In this document: positions 50,374 through 55,206 of the stretch, in pieces | How the letters are laid out: the number at the start of each line of letters is the position of its first letter | Position numbering within the stretch: position 1 is the stretch's first letter | Source: an uncultured Dehalococcoidia bacterium | GTDB lineage: Bacteria > Chloroflexota > Dehalococcoidia > GIF9 > UBA5629 | Length of the DNA stretch: 55,206 bases | NCBI GenBank assembly: GCA_903844685.1 | Contig: CAIMUM010000139.1 | Coordinates: 1-55,206 of the forward strand | Direction of reading: 5' to 3' | Notes under the pieces: generated by a model | What the model was told of the DNA's origin: nothing | What the model saw: only the letters and a program-made list of their open reading frames with translations | The model's database searches: none | Program-made: the position numbers and the translations under genes

Positions 50374-51489
50374 ATGAAAATAGGCCTGGTTTCACCGTAC
50401 GACTACTCTCACCCGGGCGGCGTTATCAACCACGTTTCCTATCTGGCCCATCACCTTGACCTGATGGGACACCAGGTGAAAATAATCGCTCCCGTCCGCA
50501 GGACAGGAACGCGTTATTTTGGAGTGGAAGTTACAGCCATTGGCAGGCCTATACCCATTCCTTACGGCGGCACCACTGCGCGCATACCTCTCTCGCCCTG
50601 GCTGCCTTACCAAGTTAAAAGGGTGCTGAACCGTGAGGCTTTCGATATCATCCACCTCCATGAGCCGTTCATCCCCATGCTCTGCCTGAGCGTACTCCGC
50701 GAATCACCGGCCCCACTTAACGTGGGCACTTTCCACGCCTGCCACAAGGGCTCTGCGCTATACTGGCTTAACCGGCCTACCATGCGCAGGCTGGGAGAGA
50801 AGCTGCACGGCAAGATTGCCGTATCAAAGCCGGCCCGTGACTATATATCCAAATACCTGCCCGCCGATTACCGCATCATTCCCAACGGCGTTGATGTACA
50901 CCACTATCAGCCCGATGGACCCCTGCGTACCGAATTTAAAGATGACAGGCTTAATATATTTTTCGTAGGCAGGTTGGAGGAGCGTAAGGGGGTGGGAGAT
51001 CTGATAAGGGCCTGCGCGCTGGTTAAAAAGGATTTCCCGGGCTTCCGGCTTATCATAGCAGGGCCGGGCATCAGGTTGCGTTATTACTACAAGATGCTGG
51101 CCAAAAGCCTGGTAGGCGATAATGTCGTTTTCACTGACTACGTTCCCTTTTCTGAGTTGCCCAAGTATTACCGCACTGCCGATATCTTCTGCGCGCCCGC
51201 AACAGGGGGGGAAAGCTTCGGCATCGTCCTGATTGAAGCCATGGCCAGCGGCACTCCGGTTGTAGCCACCAGCATCCCTGGTTATGCCAGTGTGCTGACA
51301 AATGGGCAGGAGGGATTGCTGGCCAGGCCGGAGAACCCGCGCTCACTGGCGGATGCCCTGCTGAGACTGCTAAATGACCGCCAGGCCAGGCTCAAGATGG
51401 CGCAAAACGGGCTGGCTACTGCCGAACAATACAGCTGGGAGAATGTCAGCCGCCGGGTGCTGGAATATTATTTATCGCTATCAAAATAA
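50374..51489 (+). CDS. GT4 family glycosyltransferase, PimA-like
   Basis: The 371-residue GT-B enzyme opens 'MKIGLVSPYDYSHPGGVINHV' (compare the PGGVQ-HV start of PimA), has 'FVGRLEERKGVGDLI' and the donor-binding 'PATGGESFGIVLIEAMASGTPVVA' with the E-x7-E motif. PimA transfers mannose from GDP-mannose to phosphatidylinositol on the cytoplasmic leaflet. With ino1 upstream and a CDP-alcohol phosphatidyltransferase downstream this role is plausible, but a different sugar or acceptor cannot be excluded. It lies 36 bp after ino1. Confidence 0.87.
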   Translation: MKIGLVSPYDYSHPGGVINHVSYLAHHLDLMGHQVKIIAPVRRTGTRYFGVEVTAIGRPIPIPYGGTTARIPLSPWLPYQVKRVLNREAFDIIHLHEPFIPMLCLSVLRESPAPLNVGTFHACHKGSALYWLNRPTMRRLGEKLHGKIAVSKPARDYISKYLPADYRIIPNGVDVHHYQPDGPLRTEFKDDRLNIFFVGRLEERKGVGDLIRACALVKKDFPGFRLIIAGPGIRLRYYYKMLAKSLVGDNVVFTDYVPFSELPKYYRTADIFCAPATGGESFGIVLIEAMASGTPVVATSIPGYASVLTNGQEGLLARPENPRSLADALLRLLNDRQARLKMAQNGLATAEQYSWENVSRRVLEYYLSLSK

Positions 51490-51506
51490 TTGCCGAGGAA
51501 AACCAA

Positions 51507-52103
51507 TTGTCAAACTTCCAGGATTTACGCAGGCAAGCCGGGCGGTTGATCACCGACCCTCTCGTGCCACTGATAAGCAGGCTCAGGCTGACTCCCGATA
51601 TTATGACCACCATCGGCCTGGTTGTTAACCTCGTAGCGGCTGTGGTCATAGGCTTCGGCCATCTGCTGTGGGGCGGCCTCATATTTTTGCTGGCCGGGCT
51701 TTTTGACCTGCTGGACGGCGCCCTGGCCCGCTACATGCAGAAGACCACGCGCTTCGGTGCGCTTTTCGATTCTACTGTGGATCGCGTTACCGAAGGGGCT
51801 CTGTTTCTCAGCTTCATCTTTATCACCGGCGTTGGGGCCTGGCCGTATAACGTGACCTTCCAGCTTGTTTTAATTTTCCTGGCACTTATCGGGTCTTTCC
51901 TGACAAGCTATATCAGGGCGCGCGCCGAGGGACTAAATATCGACTGCACTGTCGGCTTGTTTACCCGTGTTGAGAGGGTTATAATATTAGCGCTCGGACT
52001 GCTCCTGAGCCAGGTTTTTATAGCGCTGGCCATAGTGGTAGTCCTTTCTTTTGTAACCGTCGGACAGCGTTTTGTGCATGTCTGGCGACAGGCGAGAAAA
52101 TAA
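51507..52103 (+). CDS. CDP-alcohol phosphatidyltransferase (phosphatidylinositol-phosphate synthase-like)
   Basis: The 198-residue membrane protein has five to six spans and the complete CDP-alcohol motif D-x2-DG-x2-AR-x8-G-x3-D-x3-D in 'DLLDGALARYMQ', 'GALFDSTVDR'. It condenses CDP-diacylglycerol (or a similar lipid) with a polar alcohol. Placed after ino1 and a PimA-like gene, inositol 1-phosphate is the likely alcohol; glycerol 3-phosphate (PgsA) is the alternative. The start is TTG 51507, with 'GAGGA' upstream. Confidence 0.88.
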   Translation: MSNFQDLRRQAGRLITDPLVPLISRLRLTPDIMTTIGLVVNLVAAVVIGFGHLLWGGLIFLLAGLFDLLDGALARYMQKTTRFGALFDSTVDRVTEGALFLSFIFITGVGAWPYNVTFQLVLIFLALIGSFLTSYIRARAEGLNIDCTVGLFTRVERVIILALGLLLSQVFIALAIVVVLSFVTVGQRFVHVWRQARK

Positions 52104-52132
52104 AAGGAGTAGGAATAAAAAAAGGCGATCTG

Positions 52133-52354
52133 ATGAGCGACAGTGTCTTTGAGGCGGGAATTGTGATTATCTTCTGGCTGGTGATCGCATGGATTATCGC
52201 GGGTATTGGCATGGCGATTGCGGGAATACGCTGGGCAAATGTTGAATTGCCCCTGATGATCTTCCTTACCGTAATCATCGGCCTGGTTGTACTCATTCTC
52301 GGGGGCGGTACCCTGCTCTATTTCTGGGGCAAGAATTACATGTCCCGTGAATAA
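52133..52354 (+). CDS. Small membrane protein, 73 aa
   Basis: The protein has two hydrophobic spans (about 8-30 and 41-66) joined by a short polar turn containing 'GIRWANVELP', and a charged C-terminus. I do not recognise a family. It lies 29 bp after the phosphatidyltransferase, with a plausible 'AAAAGGAG' about 25 bases upstream but a weak site near the ATG. It is probably cotranscribed with the lipid genes. Its role is unknown. Confidence 0.65.
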   Translation: MSDSVFEAGIVIIFWLVIAWIIAGIGMAIAGIRWANVELPLMIFLTVIIGLVVLILGGGTLLYFWGKNYMSRE

Positions 52355-52425
52355 TCATTTTGTTTCACATATCCCCATTTACTATTTAATAAAAATTAAA
52401 GGCATGCCCGTTTCAGGATAAGAAA

Positions 52426-53709
52426 ATGTCAGTTGTAGCAGTTATTGGCGCCCAGTGGGGCGATGAAGGCAAAGGTAAAATCGTGGACCTCCTCGCGGAG
52501 AAGGCCGATGCGGTGATACGCTATTCGGGTGGTGACAACGCAGGCCATACTGTAATCAACCCTGACGGCGAGTTCAAGCTGCACATCGTACCATCGGGCG
52601 TCTTTTACCCGCGTGCCGCCTGTATCATCGGCAACGGCGTAGTCATCAATCCGAAAGTGCTGCTCGAAGAGCTTGACAGCCTGAAATCAAGGAGGGTGGA
52701 CACCTCCAACCTGCATATCAGCGACCGCGCCCACCTTATCATGCCCTGGCATATCATGCTCGATCGTCTTGAAGAGGAAAAGCGAGGGCAGGACGCCATC
52801 GGCACTACCGGCAAGGGCATCGGCCCTGCATTCTCCGACAAGACCGCCCGCAAGGGTATACGCGCCTGCGATATCCTCGATTCTGCAGCATTCAGAGCGA
52901 GATTGGCAGGGGTGCTGGCCCCCAAAAACGAGATATTGACCAAAATATACAACGCGGCTCCGCTTGACCTTGACGCCATTTTCAATGAATATTCGGTCTA
53001 TGCCGGTCGCCTGGCGCCTTATATCAAGGATACCACCTCCATGATAAACAGCCTTCTGGAAAAGGGCAGCAACATAGTGCTGGAAGGAGCCCAGGGCACC
53101 ATGCTCGATACCGATTTCGGCTCTTATCCATTCGTTACTTCATCATCACCGCTGGCCGCGGGCGCCTGCATAGGGTCTGGCATCAGTCCCCGCAAAATCG
53201 ACCGCGTGGTGGGCATTTTCAAAGCTTATACAACCAGGGTCGGCGGTGGACCCCTGCCCACTGAACTGAAAGACTCGGTCGGTGAATACATCAGGCAGCG
53301 CGCCCACGAATTTGGCGCCACAACCGGCAGGCCGCGCCGCTGCGGATGGTTCGACGCCGTGGTAGGGCGCTATAGCACGCAGCTCAACGGGTTTACCAGC
53401 GGCATACTCACCCGGCTGGATGTGCTGGATGAGATGGAAACCGTAAAGATCTGCGTGGCCTACAGAATAGGAAATAAGACTGTGGAACATTTCCCGGCGG
53501 ACATAGCGGCACTGGAGAAATGCATACCCGTATATGAAGAGCTGCCAGGTTGGAAAGTCAATACCAGCGAGGCACGCAAATCCGGGGAACTGCCACGCAA
53601 CGCGCTCAAATACATCAGGCGTCTCGAGCAGCTCATCGGCTGCCGCTTTCACATTATCTCCATCGGCCCGCGCCGCGAACAAAGCATTGTAATTAAAAAC
53701 GTTATCTAA
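52426..53709 (+). CDS. purA: Adenylosuccinate synthetase
   Basis: The 427-residue enzyme has the GTP loop 'GAQWGDEGKGKIVDLL', the IMP-binding 'GGDNAGHTV', 'GTTGKGIGPAFSDKTARKGIR', and 'EGAQGTMLDTDFGSYPFVTSS'. It converts IMP, aspartate and GTP to adenylosuccinate in AMP biosynthesis. All key regions are intact. It starts 71 bp after the small membrane protein, with 'AGGAT' upstream. No convincing promoter was found in the gap, which is AT-rich. Confidence 0.97.
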   Translation: MSVVAVIGAQWGDEGKGKIVDLLAEKADAVIRYSGGDNAGHTVINPDGEFKLHIVPSGVFYPRAACIIGNGVVINPKVLLEELDSLKSRRVDTSNLHISDRAHLIMPWHIMLDRLEEEKRGQDAIGTTGKGIGPAFSDKTARKGIRACDILDSAAFRARLAGVLAPKNEILTKIYNAAPLDLDAIFNEYSVYAGRLAPYIKDTTSMINSLLEKGSNIVLEGAQGTMLDTDFGSYPFVTSSSPLAAGACIGSGISPRKIDRVVGIFKAYTTRVGGGPLPTELKDSVGEYIRQRAHEFGATTGRPRRCGWFDAVVGRYSTQLNGFTSGILTRLDVLDEMETVKICVAYRIGNKTVEHFPADIAALEKCIPVYEELPGWKVNTSEARKSGELPRNALKYIRRLEQLIGCRFHIISIGPRREQSIVIKNVI

Positions 53710-53715
53710 GGAGCT

Positions 53716-54207
53716 ATGTCTGATAATAGTCAGCTGACAACCTATTGCGGGCTTTACTGTAAAGACTGCATCCCTTCTAAAACCGAGCTTTATATCGCAG
53801 CGGCCAGCCTGCAACGTCTGCTCGAAGAGCTCCAGTTCGCTAAATATGCCGAATTGAAGGCAGGCCAAACATACTGGGCCGAGGCCAACTCGGCTTTTAA
53901 GTATTACCCCGAATTCCTGGCTGTACTGAATGCTATCAGGGGGCTGGAATGCACCTCGCTTTGCCGCGAGGGTGGTGGTTGGAAAGGCGGGCGCTGCCAG
54001 GTCAGAAACTGCGCCATCGAAAAGGGCGTCGCTGGCTGCTGGGAATGTGATAGGTATAAGACCTGCGAGCACCTAGCGCCGCTACTTAAATTCCACCCCA
54101 ACCTCGCGTATCACCTGGAGCTTATCAAGAGCGAGGGCACAGACAGCTGGAGTAAAAAGCGCAAGGGCCATTACCCATGGCTTACGGAGAAAGAAGTCCC
54201 CGGTTGA
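53716..54207 (+). CDS. DUF3795 family Cys-rich protein
   Basis: The 163-residue protein begins with 'CGLYCKDC', followed later by 'CTSLCREGGG', 'CQVRNCAIEKGVAGCWECDRYKTCEHL', the spaced cysteines of DUF3795. The pattern suggests zinc or iron-sulfur binding. The family is frequent in anaerobic bacteria and archaea and has no known role. 'AAGGAG' lies just before ATG 53716, 6 bp after purA, so the two are cotranscribed. It is convergent with dapA. Confidence 0.85.
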   Translation: MSDNSQLTTYCGLYCKDCIPSKTELYIAAASLQRLLEELQFAKYAELKAGQTYWAEANSAFKYYPEFLAVLNAIRGLECTSLCREGGGWKGGRCQVRNCAIEKGVAGCWECDRYKTCEHLAPLLKFHPNLAYHLELIKSEGTDSWSKKRKGHYPWLTEKEVPG

Positions 54208-54222
54208 CGGCGGGAGCAAGTT

Positions 54223-55116
54223 TTATTTAACGGGCAGGTCTATATTGTAGTTCTTTAAGGTCTGCTCTATGGCGGCCCGAACCTTTTCATCTGGCACAAC
54301 CAGCGGCAGCCGCGGTTTACCCACCCGGAAACCCAGGTAGTTCAGCGCGTACTTTATTGGCATCGGGCTGCCTATCATGAACATGATGTTGATCAGCGGT
54401 ATGAAGTGGCGGTGCAGCTTGGCCGATTCCGCTACCCTGCCGGCGAAGAAATCGTCCATCATATGCTTGTACTGTTTGCCTACCAGGTGGGTGATAACGC
54501 CGATTACTCCGTATCCACCCAACCCGAGAATGGGGAAGGTGTCAGCATCATTGCCGCTGTAAACTAAAAAATCCTTATGCACTCCATCGATGATTCGGGC
54601 TATCTGCGCCAGGTCGGCGCTGGCCTCTTTAATACCCACGATGTTATCTATCTTGCTGAGATTGATCGCTGTCTCGGCCGACAGGTTGGTGATGGTGCGT
54701 GACGGCACGTTATAGACAATGCAGGGCAGCTTGGTAGCCCCCGCTATTGCCTTGAAATGCTCGTAGAGCCCTTCCTGGTTGGGCTTGTTGTAATACGGGA
54801 CGGTCAGCAGACAGGCGTCCACGCCCGTTTTCTCGGCCTCCCTGGTCAGATCGATGCTCTCCTGTGTATTGTAGTTGCCGGTACCCGCCACGATGGTCAC
54901 ATTATCGTCAACAACCGATTTAATCTCCACAAAAAGGCGCAGTTTCTCGGTGTTGGTCAGGGTCGGGCTCTCACCTGTCGTGCCTGCTACCACCAGGCCA
55001 TCGCTGCCAGACGCGAGCAGTGCTTTTGCCAGCTTCCTGGCCTGCGCGTAATCAACCTGACCCTTCTCCGTGAAAGGCGTTACCATTGCTGTCAGCAAAC
55101 GTCCGAACTTCTTCAT
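54223..55116 (-). CDS. dapA: 4-hydroxy-tetrahydrodipicolinate synthase
   Basis: The 297-residue protein has 'AMVTPFTEKGQVDYAQARKL', 'VVAGTTGESPTLT', the catalytic Tyr in 'IVYNVPSRT' and the Schiff-base Lys in 'VGIKEASADL'. It condenses pyruvate with aspartate semialdehyde in lysine/diaminopimelate synthesis. ATG 55116 follows 'GCGGAGG', and the gene lies 15 bp after asd, the gene for the enzyme that makes its substrate. Confidence 0.96.
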   Translation of the reverse strand: MKKFGRLLTAMVTPFTEKGQVDYAQARKLAKALLASGSDGLVVAGTTGESPTLTNTEKLRLFVEIKSVVDDNVTIVAGTGNYNTQESIDLTREAEKTGVDACLLTVPYYNKPNQEGLYEHFKAIAGATKLPCIVYNVPSRTITNLSAETAINLSKIDNIVGIKEASADLAQIARIIDGVHKDFLVYSGNDADTFPILGLGGYGVIGVITHLVGKQYKHMMDDFFAGRVAESAKLHRHFIPLINIMFMIGSPMPIKYALNYLGFRVGKPRLPLVVPDEKVRAAIEQTLKNYNIDLPVK

Positions 55117-55131
55117 CTCGTCCTCCGCTGG

Positions 55132-55206
55132 CTACTTATTGTTATTCTGCTGCTTTACCCAGCCCTGGTTGACGGCCTCCTCGGCTATCTGCACGGCATT
55201 AAGCGC
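55132..55206 (-). CDS. asd: Aspartate-semialdehyde dehydrogenase, C-terminal end (truncated by window)
   Basis: Only the last 24 codons are inside the window, reading 'ALNAVQIAEEAVNQGWVKQ' and ending at TAG 55134-55132. 'ALNAVQIAE' matches the C-terminal helix of bacterial aspartate-semialdehyde dehydrogenases, and the position directly upstream of dapA is the expected one. It is too short for a firm call by itself. Confidence 0.65.
   Translation of the reverse strand, partial: ALNAVQIAEEAVNQGWVKQQNNNK

Noticed and set aside
53146-54072. 308-aa minus-strand ORF across purA and the DUF3795 gene
   Set aside because: It spans two well-supported genes and their junction on the other strand, and its translation shows no domain pattern.

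Overview
The window is about 55 kb of gene-dense bacterial DNA of moderately high GC, with about 58 protein genes, short intergenic gaps, many ATGA-type overlaps and clear Shine-Dalgarno sites. No tRNA, rRNA, CRISPR array, prophage or transposase was seen. The gene content suggests an uncultured member of Chloroflexota, most likely class Dehalococcoidia. The reasons are an archaeal-type fructose-1,6-bisphosphate aldolase/phosphatase, a complete AMMECR1/MEMO/radical-SAM set, a UPF0200 nucleotide kinase of archaeal type, a GlmM/GlmU-like pair beside undecaprenyl diphosphate synthase and a geranylgeranyl-reductase-type enzyme, an actinobacterial-type inositol-1-phosphate synthase, class III CoA-transferases and a 4-hydroxybutyryl-CoA dehydratase-type protein. 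This placement is an inference and no marker gene was compared.

Layout. 1-2.3 kb: the 3' end of a DUF35 OB-fold gene, two kinds of dispersed repeat, then a flavodoxin-like protein, an orphan small protein and a hotdog thioesterase. 2.3-8.2 kb (minus): an extradiol dioxygenase-like protein and a pirin; an operon of nitroreductase, membrane M28 peptidase and ADP-forming acyl-CoA synthetase alpha subunit, preceded by a 25-bp palindrome; and a hicB-hicA toxin-antitoxin pair whose hicA (TTG start) is absent from the ORF track. 8.3-16 kb: a UPF0200 kinase and a TPR lipoprotein on plus, then a minus-strand block of amrS-amrB-amrA followed by a divergent tubulin/FtsZ-like protein, RarA and an alpha/beta hydrolase. 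16-24.6 kb (plus): FBP aldolase/phosphatase, RdgB, a Fur-family regulator with a 7-1-7 operator heading feoA-feoB, an old-yellow-enzyme reductase, rplU-rpmA-rpmE and a DUF1385 membrane protein.

24.6-37.5 kb is a catabolic and uptake island. On plus are a universal stress protein, two SDR dehydrogenases, a dehydratase with all four [4Fe-4S] ligands, a branched-chain-type substrate-binding lipoprotein and a LEA14-like lipoprotein. Converging on minus is livH-livM-livG-livF followed by two class III CoA-transferases, behind a promoter overlapped by an inverted-repeat operator. Together these could import a carboxylic acid, activate it by CoA transfer, and dehydrate and oxidise it. The substrate cannot be read from sequence.

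37.6-47.4 kb (plus) holds envelope precursor genes (phosphohexomutase, sugar nucleotidyltransferase, uppS, geranylgeranyl-reductase-like), a terminator, the conserved nusA-ylxR-infB-rbfA-truB transcription/translation operon and a tiny zinc-ribbon gene behind a near-consensus promoter. 47.5-55.2 kb holds a PHP phosphoesterase (minus), a second universal stress protein, a phosphoinositide-lipid operon (ino1, GT4, CDP-alcohol phosphatidyltransferase, small membrane protein), purA, a DUF3795 protein and, on minus, dapA preceded by the 3' end of asd.

The items most worth a second look are the tubulin-like protein lacking catalytic loop aspartates, which is translationally coupled to rarA; the SDR/dehydratase/Liv/CoA-transferase island; and dispersed palindromic repeats that supply the stop codons of two convergent genes.
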